A stretch of 64,000 bases of DNA. Origin: Aureliella helgolandensis (lineage in GTDB: Bacteria; Planctomycetota; Planctomycetia; Pirellulales; Pirellulaceae). How positions within the stretch are numbered: the stretch's first letter is position 1; each line of letters opens with the position of its first letter. The stretch covers positions 6,138,859 to 6,202,858 of the forward strand of contig NZ_CP036298.1 of assembly GCF_007752135.1 (NCBI RefSeq). Direction: 5' to 3'. The position numbers and the translations under genes were made by a program. Positions 1 to 11,400 of the stretch are shown here, in pieces. Under the pieces are notes generated by a model. That model was not told the origin of the DNA. It searched no databases and was given only the letters and a program-made list of their open reading frames with translations.

Positions 1-3000
1 GAGGAAGGTGATCGCGGGTCCACCCGTTTTGGTCGACAGATCGCTAAAGCCAGGCACTTCAGCTCGCAGGAAGTCGATCACTGGGCGCACTGGCTCGATG
101 TACTTCTCGAAGATACCAAAGGCGGGACCTGCGATCGATTCAAAGAAGCTGCCAAGATCGAGCGATACGTCGTGAAAGGCCATGTCGGGCAAGCCACCGA
201 CGAAACCAGCGGTCGTCGTGTAGGAAAGCCCCCAGTCTACGGTCAGGTCCGCACTCAATTTAGGAAGGGACGATGCGTCGGTATCAGCCGACAAGGCCAT
301 GTCCACGTAGGCTTCCGTACGAATGCCTGCCGAGAATATCGAGCCACTCTTTAAGTCGCCAAGCGTCAGGCGATTGCTCTCCGTTGTACTACCATCCGGC
401 TTGTTGAAATCCAGGAAGATTTGGCCCTTGAGGCCCGTGCCGCGCGACAGTCTGCCGTCGCCATTCAGATCGCTTTCAGTCAGCAGATCATTCATGTCGC
501 CGTCGCGATTGTAGTCGATCTGGTCGAGCACCTCGTTCAGCTTGGGACCTTGCGGCAGTTTGGTAGCCGGATCGATACCGGTCAGACCATTGTTGAGAAT
601 GCCGTCGCGATTGTAATCCTCCAATTTATTGGTTTGCGCATTGAGATTCAGGAAGAACAGCTCGCCGTTGAGCTTGGTTCCGTTCTTCAGATTGACTTCA
701 GCGTTGAGCAGGATCTCCGGCGTACCGCCGCTACCGTCCGAGAAGCCGGCTGTATCGAATTTCGTATTGGGATTCAACTGAAAGAAGAAGCCGTCGCGGA
801 GGTTGATGCCGAAGCCGAAATTAAAGTCGTAGTCCCAAGCGAGCTCGACACCACCGCTGGTGTTGAATTCAAAGGCGACCGCATCGAGTCCTAGATCGAA
901 ATTGGCGTCGATTTCGTCGCGGCCCTTCAGATGCAGATTGATCGAGAACTCCATTTCGTTGATCTTCGCCGAGGAAAACGGCGTGATCGAAACTTCCACG
1001 TCGCGGCTGTCGGCTTTTTCATTCGCATTGTCAACACTTGGGTCATCGTGGAACAGCGGATTGAGCTCGAGCATTTTCGCACCCGCAGGACCGAGCGCAC
1101 CGTAGATCAACGTCTGAATCTCGCCGACCAGTTTGTCTACGCTCTCATCGGTAGAATTGACGAGCGTCTCAAATTGATCGACCATGGCTTGAAGCTTACC
1201 CACAAAGCTAGCGCTGAGATCGACGCCGTCACCGATCAACGGCAGGGCGGTCAACAGATCTGAGGTCATACCAGATTCGATGACGTTCAGAACCGTCCGC
1301 GTGCCCGAGATCAACTGATCCAGGCTCATACTGCTCAAATCGGTCAAGCTATTGAGATAGTTGTTGACTCCCGTCGTGAGATTGGAGTAGTCGATCGTGG
1401 GAGTGCCACCGCTGATCGCATTGCTCAAGTCGTAATTAACTTGGATCGCGTCAGCGATGTTGGTACCCGCCAGCGAGGCGTCGAGGTCGGCGTTGACCTC
1501 GCCATCGAGGTTGAACGCGAATGTGTTCTTGAGGCCGCCGTCCTTTAGTTGACGAATGGGAATGGCACCAATCGTATTGCCATCGGTGGGCGTGGCCGAT
1601 TTTACCGACACGCCAATACTGGCTGACGAATCCGGATCACCGACCTTGCCCAGCGTGGCCGTACCAGTCAATCCAGCTTGAAACCCACCGATTCCAGCGC
1701 TTACGCCTACGTTAGAATTGATTTTGGCCGTGATCGCGAAATTAGTCGTATCAAACACATAGGGTGTTAGCGATGCGAAATTGTAGCCCAGATCGAGGTT
1801 GATATCTCCACCGAAGATAATGTTGATATTCCCATCGGAGCCGATCGAAAGTGGTCCGAAGTCGCCGAGTGACAAATCGAAGCCGACGTTCTTGGTTACT
1901 TCTGGTTTGATATCCAGGTGCAGCTTTAACGTGGCTTGAAATCCGGGCTTGACGCTATCTGCGTCAATGAATTCAACGCCAACTTTTCCATCTGGCAAGC
2001 CTAGTTTGTCTTGCAGTAGAGTTGTGAGAAAGTCGCTGAGATTATCCGTTGAAACAACACCGCCGGTCATCTGGTCAATAAGGCCGGTCAGAGCACTGAC
2101 ATCGACATTGTCTGCGGTCAACTCGTCGAGGGTCGATTTCAGATTGAGCAGCGACGCTACCAATCCGTTCGACTTGAGGAATTCGCCCGTTTGCACTTCG
2201 TCCGTTGTATTGGCAACACCCTCGATTGTCGTTTCCAATTGCAGTATTAAACCCGATTCGCTGGAGGAATCGAGTGTTACATTGCCGAGCGATTTGTCGA
2301 ACGTGAATTCGTACGGACCGCCCGCGTTGCCCGTCACCGTGACTTTGCCGAGCAGTCCAGGGGCGGCTGTGAGAGCCGCTTGTATGTCCAGCGCCGTGGC
2401 TTCGCTGGACAACACTCCCGTCGTGTAGGAATTCGCCGCCCCATCGGTCAACCGCAACGTGAACGTCTGAACTGGATCAACATTGCGCGACATTCCCGAA
2501 AATGCCGTCGTCAATTTGGCGAGCTGTTCTGGCGTTGCGTCCACCAGGTCGATTGCCGCTTTGAATTGGTCGCGCAGTCCCTTAATCGCATCGATGTCAG
2601 CACCGGCCAGCAACTTCTCCGAGGCCGCGAGGAGCCCATCTGTAAAGCCCAGCAAATCATTGGGCGACTGGTTGATCAGGGGGATATCCGTATTGAGTCC
2701 CGCAATGTCGCTATCGCGCAGCATGTCGACCGCTAGACGCAGCATGCCTGCCAAGTCTCCGAGCGAAAGACTTTTGAAATCGCCGATCAATTCGGCGACG
2801 TTGGGTGCAGCAATGGCGAAGTCGGGTCGATTGTTGGTACCCTGTGCTAGCGTCAAGGTGATATTTGGTGACTCGGTAGTTATAAAACTAGGGAGTTTGA
2901 GCGGCAGAGTCGCTTGGCCGCCGTAGGTAAAGGTAGGTGTTATGCCCGCCAGCGCGGACTTGAAGCCGCTTTGCCCAAAATCACTCAATCTAAGCAAGCC

Positions 3001-6000
3001 ATCTGAATCGCCATTGTCGGGGAGCGATAGCATGGCATCGATCGAAAAGCCAGTCGTACTACCGTCGCCGAACTTGCCACCCTCGATACCCAAATCGAGC
3101 AACCCCAGCGAGGCAGTGAGATCGATATTGTTGGCGAGAATCGTCGCTTTGACGGAAACCTTACTACCGTCGGTATCGATGAAGAATTGATCCGCCACCG
3201 ACCCGCGCAGCAGGTGCTCTCCTTCAATAGTGGTCGAATCATCGTAGTCGGAGGTCAGGTCAGAGTCCACGTCCAGCGTGGCACCCAAGATGCCAAGCCC
3301 GCCTGCGGCCGAGCTGGTTCCAAAGGAACTCTTAGCCGCCGCGATGCTCATGCGTTTTTCATCAACGGGCGTGGTCAGGTCAACGATTTGTAAACGGTCA
3401 TCAACTAGGTTTACGGCAATTTTTCCAGCGAATGGAGCTTGAATCTTCGACTGCACATCGCCGATGGTCTGAGCACCGTCGAGAGCAATAGAGTGCTGGC
3501 TGCCATCGGCCAAAGTGATGTCCAAGTCCGCTTCATTGCTAACTTGCCCCGCCGTGAAGCCGAACGCGACTGCCGTGCCGGCAAGAATCGACAATTGATT
3601 GATCGAGTCGTCTTCGGCGATCAAGATCAGTTTGTCGCCGTTCATGGTCGCTCGAATCGGCTGCTCAGCATCCTTCAGAGCGTCGCCGATATCAAAGGCT
3701 AGATCTTCGGCCGAGACATTGTCTGACAACGCGCCTGCTGTCAATGTGACATTGACGTTTTCAGGCGTGGCGACACCGAAACGATGGATCGCGAACTTTA
3801 AGTCGAGCGGTCCTGGGGCTGAAATGCCGGGCACCGCGCTGCCTGTGACGGCAACTTGGATCGCAATCCCCTTGCCACCGTTGAGCGAAGTCAGTGGCGT
3901 GGCTGGAGTCAACGACTCGCCCGCCGCAGCTCGATTGAGATCGAGGCCCACTTTCAAGTTCAGACCGGCCTTCGCTTCGAAGGTCGCATCGGTGCCTCCA
4001 GCTAGGTTCAGATCGGCGAAGCCCAAGTTGATGGCTTGGGAGAAATCCAGATCGATCGACTTCGAGTATATTTTATTGAGATCCAACCCGAATGTAATAC
4101 GTTTGTGCGCACTGTCGTAAACCAACGACGTGCTTGTGGACGTGTCATTTAGAATCGGTAAGACTTCGTTTAGTACAGCGACCAAGTCCTGCACGTTGGC
4201 AACTCGCAGTTTCGCTGTCGCGACTTGTGAAACACCCAGTCCCAGTACACTGTTGGCCGGATTGACATCTTCGGCTTGCGTTGCACTCAGTCCAAGGCTT
4301 GATCCGCCGGAGACCGAGAGTGATTGCGTAGTACTATCGAGTGCAGCGAGTCGAATGTGGCCATCGACGGCTTGGGCGACGATCAAATCGCTCAGCAGCG
4401 ATCCATCACCGATGTCGACCGCCATGGCTGTGTTCAAATCTCGCACCAAATTGGCGAGTGTGGCATTCGACGTGATAGCCCCGGCCGGTAGTGTTACTGC
4501 TACACTCTGCGGGTCGTTGCTATTCTTCGTCTCGATCGTGAAATTCAGCTTCACATCTTGACCGATGCGACCACTGCTGGGTGCTGGCGCTGAGCCAGTG
4601 ATTTGCAGTGTACTAACGCTAAATGCACTGCCAGCAGATTGGTTCTTCAGACGTATGGATAGCTTGTTAGCGTTCCCATCGGTGCCAGTTGCTCGCACCG
4701 CTTCGACTTTGTCCCCCACTCCAGCATTCACCAGTGCTTGGTTGATGTCGTCGTACAGGTCGTTGATCGTTAAATTGTCGCTCGTAGCGGCAGCATGTAG
4801 CGTTACCAATACGGGGTCGTTGTCTGCGATGCGTAGCACGAAACTGGCGTCGCTAGTCAATACGCCCGTCGTTGCCGAAATCTCGTGCTCGCCTTGCAAC
4901 TGCGCCTTGTCGAATAGCTGGCTCGCCAAATTCTCGGTTTGATCTAGAAAACCGGCGACCGAACTGATGGAATCCTTCACGAACGGAATACCACCGGGAA
5001 CATCTAGCTTACTCATCACGGAGTCGATGGAGTCACCGAGCTGAATAACCATCGACAGCACGTCGGCGGGTGACAGGTCCGAGAAGTCCTCGAACGTAGC
5101 AACTCCAGCGACGACAGTACCACTGGTCGACAACCCATTCAGGGTTGAGAAGTCACTGAAGCTTTGCGAGCCAGCAGTGCTAACGTTGATCTTCCCTGTC
5201 GTGCCGGCTAGATCGGGCGTCAGCGACAATCCAGGAATGTTGTAGGTGCCGCTAACAACCGCAGGCTTGAAAAAGGCATAGTTGTCGGGCGCGAGCTGGC
5301 TGATCGTTGTACCACCAATGTTTTCAATGCTCGCACCAATGGTCGTGTCAAACATGACGCCGCTGTTGGCACTCGACTCCTGCAGAACCGCTTTCATGAA
5401 TCCCAGCGAGCCTACGATCGTTGGATCATCCAGTGTGGCGGAAAGTTTAATGCTCACTTCATGTGCTGCATCACTTTTGATTCGCAGGCGATCTCCGCTT
5501 GCCGTGGCGGGATTGAGGTCCACTTCCAGAGGCAGTTTGAACGTCGGAGCGGCATGCAGCGTGAAATCGCCCGATTCGTCAAACTTCAAACCATCCAGCG
5601 GCCCTTTAGCCCCAGGCAAAGCCCCAGCCTCGGTCAGGTCCAGACGCACGGGAATGTCCAAAACTGTTGGTGAAAACGTCGACGTCAGCGAGAGGGTCGT
5701 GCCGCTGAGTGTGATAGCCGTCATGGTGATCCCCAGCGGCCCAGCAAGATCACTCAGGACTTGCCCCAGAGTTGGATCGGATTCGCTCTGCTGATATCGC
5801 TCCAAGGCAGCCCGCAGCGAGTCGCCGAAGAGAGTTGTGTCTGTTGCCGAATCGAGCGCAGGACCGCCGTACAAATCATGCTTGCCACCCACGTTGAACG
5901 AGAACGATGGGTTGGTGGTGTCCGGTGTATCGCCGCGCGAGGCAGGATAACTCAAAGTCACCGTTCTGCCTCTGACTGCGACAACGGTAGCGCTAAAATG

Positions 6001-7392
6001 CTCTCCGGTGGTGGCTAGAAAACGCGCTGAATTGCCGATCGCAATGCCTTGCTTGGCAACATCTTTGTTCAGGGTCACTGTGAATTGATTAGATTGGTCT
6101 ACGACGACTGGCGAAGTGACATCTGTTACTTGTGCTCCGCTGAACTGGCGCGTTGCCCCCGACGCAGCTAGCACTTCGGCCAGGCTGCGATTGACCAGCG
6201 GCAGTTTCGTCGCAAGCTGTGGATGGTTGATGACCGCGTCATCGATCCAATCTGCCAATTTGCCCAGTCCGTCAATCAGTGGCTTGCCCGAGACATTGAG
6301 ATCGAGCGAGGTCAAGTTGCTGAGCGGATCCAATAGGATTGGCGAGGTGTCCAGCACGTTCGTGTCCGTGAACTTTGCTCTGGCATCGGCGATCGTGGTG
6401 CCGAATAGCTGCGGGTCGTCAAACGGCAAGTCGATATTGAGCGGATTGGAAGCAGCCGGTGTTACCAGAATGCGATCGGCCAGCGGCCCCGCGCCAGGCA
6501 TGCTGATATTGACATCCGCGCCGACCGAGTACTCGGTTGCTACAATATTACCCGTTACGACGCCATCGCCGATCGAATAGTCGAGGGTTTTTCCGGCTGC
6601 GTCAATAGAGGTAGCTATCGCAAAATTGTCGAGATTGAAGTAGGGGTTGACCCCTTCAGGAACCTTCATATCCACGCCAAATTTCAGGTCGATATCTGCT
6701 GTCGTGTGCTGAGTTACTTGAACACCCGAGTTGAAATCAACATGCAAGTCATTCCACGCTTGGCCCAGGCCACTTAGATCTGGCGTGACGAGCGTGTCTG
6801 CATCGGCGGCTACTAGGATTTGAAACTGGAGCTTGCCTGCAGCATCGCTTCCACCGATAACGCTCAGAGCGGGCGTACTACCACGGCCAACGAACCCACC
6901 GTCGACGCCAACGTCAATCTGTGTTTGGATGGCATCGCGCAGTCCCCAAGCTGTGGGATTCAAGCCTGTATTGCTAGAGTCAAAACGTGGACTGGACGCA
7001 TCAAAGGCAGAAAAGTAGTCTGTCGCCACCTGTTCAAACTGAATGAAGTCGCCCCAGTCGCGATCGACGCTACCGTCGGCCGAGTCGAGCAGATCGTTCA
7101 GGCTGCGTCCTGTGCCTGGAATGTCTTGATTGAGAGTCGAATTGAAGGCCAGCGAACTGGCGGCCTGGTCGAGCGAACCGAGAAGCGACAGGAGCTGGTC
7201 CTGAATCGGGGCTGTCAGCGAAGAGTCTATGAGCGCGGGAGCCTCCCCTTCTGCAGACAGACCATCGACCGCCAGCACTCGGCGATCTTCGAGGGACTCC
7301 ATCTGCATCAGCCGCTTGCGGAATTCGTTTCGTTTTCGGCGACTGGCGGAAGACAGGGCGGCACGCTTTTTAGCAGTCATGACTATGCTCAT
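1..7392 (-). CDS. Giant exported surface protein, 3' end outside the window
   Basis: The minus strand is open from an ATG at 7392 (or 7380) to the left edge, giving at least 2460 residues. The N-terminus is a basic stretch followed by MQMESLEDRRVLA, the planctomycete export signature of the LEPRxLL type. The body is low in cysteine and rich in Asp, Gly, Ser, Thr and Leu. It repeats a beta-rich module of the form VTLxAGAxSDN..AxDLxxDIxxAL, for example around residues 820-870, 970-1030 and 1180-1240. Near residues 2250-2315 there are three calcium-loop-like motifs (DYNRDGILN, DYNRDGDMN, DLNGDGRLS) resembling dockerin or EF-hand loops. It is probably secreted or cell-surface attached, with a structural or adhesive role; the specific function is unknown. 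No strong Shine-Dalgarno separates the two candidate starts. It is divergent from the sigma gene. Confidence 0.85.
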   Translation of the reverse strand, partial: MSIVMTAKKRAALSSASRRKRNEFRKRLMQMESLEDRRVLAVDGLSAEGEAPALIDSSLTAPIQDQLLSLLGSLDQAASSLAFNSTLNQDIPGTGRSLNDLLDSADGSVDRDWGDFIQFEQVATDYFSAFDASSPRFDSSNTGLNPTAWGLRDAIQTQIDVGVDGGFVGRGSTPALSVIGGSDAAGKLQFQILVAADADTLVTPDLSGLGQAWNDLHVDFNSGVQVTQHTTADIDLKFGVDMKVPEGVNPYFNLDNFAIATSIDAAGKTLDYSIGDGVVTGNIVATEYSVGADVNISMPGAGPLADRILVTPAASNPLNIDLPFDDPQLFGTTIADARAKFTDTNVLDTSPILLDPLSNLTSLDLNVSGKPLIDGLGKLADWIDDAVINHPQLATKLPLVNRSLAEVLAASGATRQFSGAQVTDVTSPVVVDQSNQFTVTLNKDVAKQGIAIGNSARFLATTGEHFSATVVAVRGRTVTLSYPASRGDTPDTTNPSFSFNVGGKHDLYGGPALDSATDTTLFGDSLRAALERYQQSESDPTLGQVLSDLAGPLGITMTAITLSGTTLSLTSTFSPTVLDIPVRLDLTEAGALPGAKGPLDGLKFDESGDFTLHAAPTFKLPLEVDLNPATASGDRLRIKSDAAHEVSIKLSATLDDPTIVGSLGFMKAVLQESSANSGVMFDTTIGASIENIGGTTISQLAPDNYAFFKPAVVSGTYNIPGLSLTPDLAGTTGKINVSTAGSQSFSDFSTLNGLSTSGTVVAGVATFEDFSDLSPADVLSMVIQLGDSIDSVMSKLDVPGGIPFVKDSISSVAGFLDQTENLASQLFDKAQLQGEHEISATTGVLTSDASFVLRIADNDPVLVTLHAAATSDNLTINDLYDDINQALVNAGVGDKVEAVRATGTDGNANKLSIRLKNQSAGSAFSVSTLQITGSAPAPSSGRIGQDVKLNFTIETKNSNDPQSVAVTLPAGAITSNATLANLVRDLNTAMAVDIGDGSLLSDLIVAQAVDGHIRLAALDSTTQSLSVSGGSSLGLSATQAEDVNPANSVLGLGVSQVATAKLRVANVQDLVAVLNEVLPILNDTSTSTSLVYDSAHKRITFGLDLNKIYSKSIDLDFSQAINLGFADLNLAGGTDATFEAKAGLNLKVGLDLNRAAAGESLTPATPLTSLNGGKGIAIQVAVTGSAVPGISAPGPLDLKFAIHRFGVATPENVNVTLTAGALSDNVSAEDLAFDIGDALKDAEQPIRATMNGDKLILIAEDDSINQLSILAGTAVAFGFTAGQVSNEADLDITLADGSQHSIALDGAQTIGDVQSKIQAPFAGKIAVNLVDDRLQIVDLTTPVDEKRMSIAAAKSSFGTSSAAGGLGILGATLDVDSDLTSDYDDSTTIEGEHLLRGSVADQFFIDTDGSKVSVKATILANNIDLTASLGLLDLGIEGGKFGDGSTTGFSIDAMLSLPDNGDSDGLLRLSDFGQSGFKSALAGITPTFTYGGQATLPLKLPSFITTESPNITLTLAQGTNNRPDFAIAAPNVAELIGDFKSLSLGDLAGMLRLAVDMLRDSDIAGLNTDIPLINQSPNDLLGFTDGLLAASEKLLAGADIDAIKGLRDQFKAAIDLVDATPEQLAKLTTAFSGMSRNVDPVQTFTLRLTDGAANSYTTGVLSSEATALDIQAALTAAPGLLGKVTVTGNAGGPYEFTFDKSLGNVTLDSSSESGLILQLETTIEGVANTTDEVQTGEFLKSNGLVASLLNLKSTLDELTADNVDVSALTGLIDQMTGGVVSTDNLSDFLTTLLQDKLGLPDGKVGVEFIDADSVKPGFQATLKLHLDIKPEVTKNVGFDLSLGDFGPLSIGSDGNINIIFGGDINLDLGYNFASLTPYVFDTTNFAITAKINSNVGVSAGIGGFQAGLTGTATLGKVGDPDSSASIGVSVKSATPTDGNTIGAIPIRQLKDGGLKNTFAFNLDGEVNADLDASLAGTNIADAIQVNYDLSNAISGGTPTIDYSNLTTGVNNYLNSLTDLSSMSLDQLISGTRTVLNVIESGMTSDLLTALPLIGDGVDLSASFVGKLQAMVDQFETLVNSTDESVDKLVGEIQTLIYGALGPAGAKMLELNPLFHDDPSVDNANEKADSRDVEVSITPFSSAKINEMEFSINLHLKGRDEIDANFDLGLDAVAFEFNTSGGVELAWDYDFNFGFGINLRDGFFFQLNPNTKFDTAGFSDGSGGTPEILLNAEVNLKNGTKLNGELFFLNLNAQTNKLEDYNRDGILNNGLTGIDPATKLPQGPKLNEVLDQIDYNRDGDMNDLLTESDLNGDGRLSRGTGLKGQIFLDFNKPDGSTTESNRLTLGDLKSGSIFSAGIRTEAYVDMALSADTDASSLPKLSADLTVDWGLSYTTTAGFVGGLPDMAFHDVSLDLGSFFESIAGPAFGIFEKYIEPVRPVIDFLRAEVPGFSDLSTKTGGPAITFL

Positions 7393-7688
7393 GGGGGGGA
7401 GGCGAAGTGGACCAGTCGCTGCGGAGGGAAAGTCGATAGAAAACGCGAGGTCCCGCCAATAGCAGCTATTACTTAGACCTCCCAGAACAACCTGCCTGTC
7501 GCCCAATAAACTGCTCAAAAAATGGATTTGCACTAAAGTTTGTGATGTGGTGCCAAGCAGCCTGCACCAAATTGCCGCAGGCCTGTCAGTGTTTGGCTGC
7601 CTCAGTTGGCCCGCCAGACAAGCCGCCAGATAAAAAGAGATTGGCGAGTTGGCGACATTCGTGCCGGAGTTGTAGGTATAGTGTTACC
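7393..7688. promoter_or_regulatory. Divergent intergenic region
   Basis: About 296 bp separate the start of the giant exported protein (leftward) from the start chosen for the sigma factor (rightward). Promoters for both must lie here or be read through from outside. I see no clear -35/-10 pair, no strong inverted repeat and no RNA gene. The rightward frame is open back to 7542, but the sequence before 7689 does not look like sigma-factor coding sequence. Confidence 0.4.
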
Positions 7689-8348
7689 ATGTCATCACCC
7701 ATCCTTCTTAGTCCCCGTCCCGATCCACTCGACGACTCGCTGGTTCAGCGCGCCAAGCTGGGAGACCAATTGGCGTTAGCCGAGCTATTCGGACGTTATC
7801 GTCCTAGATTGCGCAACATGGTCGCTTTTCGCATGGACCGGCATCTACAGGGCCGAATCGATCCGTCGGACGTTTTGCAAGACGCTTTCATCGTTTTGGC
7901 GGACCGTCTGCATGAGTATGTCCCAGAGAAGAAGATGACCTTCTTTGTTTGGGTCCGCCTAGTAACCATGGAGCGCTTGCTACGTTTGCATCGTGATCAT
8001 ATTCAAACGCAAAAGCGTGACGCACGTCGTGAACTTTCCATCGAGCAACAGCTTGGAACCGACGCCACGAGTATGTCGATTGCAGCGGGCCTATTGGCTA
8101 GCGCGACTTCAGCCTGCAACAGGATGGCACGCAAGGAACAGCGCGTGGCGCTGCTGTCGCTGTTAGCTAAAATGGACGAACTCGATCGAGAAATCATTGC
8201 GCTCCGTATTTTCGAAGCCCTAACCAATGGCGAGGCAGCCGAAATCCTTGGTCTTACCAAGCAAACAGCTAGCAAACGTTTTATCCGCGCCATCTCCCGC
8301 CTCCGCGAAGAAATGGTGCAAATCCCAGGATTTGCCGAATTGTTTTAG
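7689..8348 (+). CDS. ECF-type RNA polymerase sigma factor
   Basis: A 219-residue sigma-70-family protein. Residues about 20-68 carry region 2, with the core-binding and -10-recognition stretch ending DPSDVLQDAFIVLADRL. Residues about 160-212 carry region 4 with a helix-turn-helix (LTNGEAAEILGLTKQTASKRF). The frame is open further upstream to 7542, but I prefer ATG 7689: the protein then begins MSSPILLSP and reaches region 2 after about 20 residues, as is usual in this family. The kinase gene follows after 85 bp on the same strand. Planctomycetes are known to encode many ECF factors paired with Ser/Thr kinases. Inference: the kinase, or a signal it senses, controls this sigma factor. No anti-sigma gene is seen. 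Confidence 0.88.
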   Translation: MSSPILLSPRPDPLDDSLVQRAKLGDQLALAELFGRYRPRLRNMVAFRMDRHLQGRIDPSDVLQDAFIVLADRLHEYVPEKKMTFFVWVRLVTMERLLRLHRDHIQTQKRDARRELSIEQQLGTDATSMSIAAGLLASATSACNRMARKEQRVALLSLLAKMDELDREIIALRIFEALTNGEAAEILGLTKQTASKRFIRAISRLREEMVQIPGFAELF

Positions 8349-8433
8349 CTTTGCATAGTTACGCTACCGACCGACAGCCTTCGAATCAGACACCATGCTC
8401 GCTTAGCTCCGATGCACAATTCGATATGCAACG

Positions 8434-11400
8434 ATGATTGAACCTAGCCAAGATCCCGAGAGCCAGGACAGCCAGATCGACAGTTTGGCTGACGAGTACT
8501 TGGGCCTATTGCGAGCCGGAACAGCGCCACCAATTGCAGATTTCGCTGGGCAACATCCAGAAGTCGCTCTCGCTCTTCGCGCTGTACTGGAAACGCTTGT
8601 CGCGTTGCATCAAATAGTCCCTCAAGAATCGGGATCCACATCGAGTATTTATGGTGAGAATCACCAGGCTACGTTCCCAAAGTTTGACGACTATCGACTG
8701 TTGAGCGTCGCGGGGCAGGGGGGGATGGGAGTCGTGTATGAGGCGATTCAAGTGTCACTCGACCGTCGCGTGGCATTGAAAGTCCTGCCTCATTATCTGT
8801 CTCGCGATCTTCTGGCTGTAGAGCGTTTTCGCGTGGAGGCCTGTGCAGCGGCCAAATTGCATCACACCAACATCGTACCGGTCTTCGAAGTTGGCGAGCA
8901 GGGCAAGCAGAGTTTTTATGCGATGCAGTTTATCGATGGTGAGTCGTTGGACAAAGTCATCCGAAAACTGCGCAATTTCCGACAGTATTCCGCCGCAGGC
9001 AGTCCAGTCATCAAGCATGTCCGTGGAATGCCGCAAACTTCGGTAGACGCCATGCGCTGTCAAACCGGTCTCCACTCACAAGAACCAGCGTCCATTGTTG
9101 AACATACGACTCTGGCGCCTCCCAATGAGCCAGCCCCTGTTACAGATGAAGCAGACAGCGGCGACACCCGCCCCATGCATACTGCGGGTCTACTTGATTC
9201 AGCAACACAACTTCTCGACCCAAGCTCAACTTTCGCATCAGCTAGCGATGCTAAACCTTTTTACCGAAATGTCGCTCGGCTTGGTCGGCAGGTAGCTCTA
9301 GCTCTCCAACATGCACACGTTCATGCCGTTCTTCATCGCGACATCAAACCAGCCAATCTAATGCTGGATCTGACCGGCAATATTTGGGTTACCGATTTTG
9401 GGCTGGCGAAAACTGAAACCGACGAACTGACGCGCGACGGCGATGTGGTGGGAACTTTACGCTACATGGCACCGGAGCGGTTTAGCGGAACTTATGATGC
9501 GCGCAGTGACATCTACTCGCTGGGAGTCACCTTGTACGAGCTAATCGGCTTGCAACCCGCATTCAACTCACGGGATCGACTGAGCCTAATTGAAACGATT
9601 AAGAATGGTGACACGCTGCCACTACGATCGCTGAATCGACGCATCCCCTATGATCTGCAGACAATTGTCGGCAAGGCCATGGAATCGCAACCAGCGCGGC
9701 GTTATCAGTCGGCGCAGACCATGGCTGACGATTTGCAGCGTTTCCTCGATGGCCAGCCGATCCAAGCCCGGCGGGTTTCCAATCTGGAACGGCTGTGGCT
9801 GTGGTCCCACAAGAATGCGGCCTTGGCCGCTTCTCTGGCGATTGTCATGTGCTTGCTACTGTTTGGCGCAATTGGCTCAACACTGGCGGCCATTGCACAA
9901 TCACACCTCGCTTTAGAAATGTCGCTTCTAGCGACGGCCAAGGAAGCTCAGTCCATCGAAGCTTTGAAGCAACGAGATATAGCCTTTCACAATGCTTACT
10001 TCGCCGACATTCGCCAAGCCCAGCAGGACTGGGAAAATGGTCATACACGGCGAATGCTAATGACGCTTCAACGCTATGTTCCGACCGGTGACCATCAAGA
10101 TATCCGTGGCTGGGAATGGTTTTACTTGCTCTCGCTTGCACATCAAGATGAGGCCACCATTTCGGATTTCGAAGGGACCGCCCCACAGATCCAGTGGTCT
10201 CGCGATGGAGAGCGCATCTTCAGTTGCGGGACGGACGGGACAATCTGCGTACGAAACGGGCAAGGCAAACTGTTGGTGTCGATAGCGATTCCGAAGGTCC
10301 GCCAATTTGCACTGAATTACAACGATAAGCAGTTGGCAACAGTCAGTGACGACGAAGTCGTGCGAATCTGGGATACCCACTCGGGCGAGCTCGTGCAGAC
10401 GATTCGCCTACCTCAGCGACAACTGGTCAGCGTGGGCTGGGGAAAAATCCCAAACCTGATTGTGGTCGCTGCCCGACCGACGGTGGATGTTCCAGGCGGC
10501 GAAGTGATTCTGATCGATCGGATTACTGAACTCGTACTCCAACGACACGACAGTGCAGCGGGGATTGCCAATTGGCTGCATGTACATCCGCAGGGAGATG
10601 GATTGGCCGTCGGTGGACCCGGTATTGGAATCACAATTGGGTTTATAACGCAAAAAGATGTAATTGAAATAGGTGCTTCGCTATTCGGGCATGTCAATCG
10701 GGTGACCTGTTCGGCATGGCATCCAGATGGGCGGTGGATCGCAGTTGGGGTAGAAACACGCGGGGTTTGCGTTTTCGAAATTGACCGAAACACGCCGCAG
10801 CCCAAACTGCTCTTCCAAACCGACGATTCAGCCACAGCCGACGCGGTAGCCTTCTCCATCGATGGCAAACAGTTGTTCGTCGGAAACCGCTCGCAACGCA
10901 TCGACGTGTACGACCTGGACTCACAACAGAGAACGGCATCTTTCAAAGGACATCTCGGGTCGATACTATCGATCGCTCCGCATCCATCAGGAACTTTGCT
11001 TGCCTCCAGTTCGGCGGATGGCACCATCAAAGTGTGGCGCACGGATGCTGTTGTTGACGCCGCTGAGCCTGTCAGCGTGCCGCAAGATTGCCACGGCGAC
11101 AGCCCCGACGGCAGTTGGAAATGGCAACAGCTTGGAAACCAAGTGCTGATCACCGATGCGGCATCAGGAGATGAACTCACCCGGCTCTCTCCGTTTAATG
11201 GATTAAATCAAGATACGTGTGCACCGGCTCGAGTCAAATTGTTCCCCGAGGTAAATCGCGCCCTATTCTGGCCGACACCCCATGAAGTGGGAGGACCGCG
11301 AAGAATCTGGGTTTGTGATACCGTCAATTGGAAAAACACATTAGACCTTGGCAATGTTCGGTTCCAAGCTCCTTGGGCCGATTTGAGAGGTGATTTTGCC

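Noticed and set aside
421-3702. Several plus-strand open frames of 80-175 residues across the first 7 kb
   Set aside because: They are antisense shadows of the uninterrupted minus-strand giant gene.
7542-7688. 49-residue N-terminal extension of the sigma factor
   Set aside because: Cys/Gln/Pro-rich with no likeness to sigma factors; ATG 7689 gives the normal spacing to region 2.
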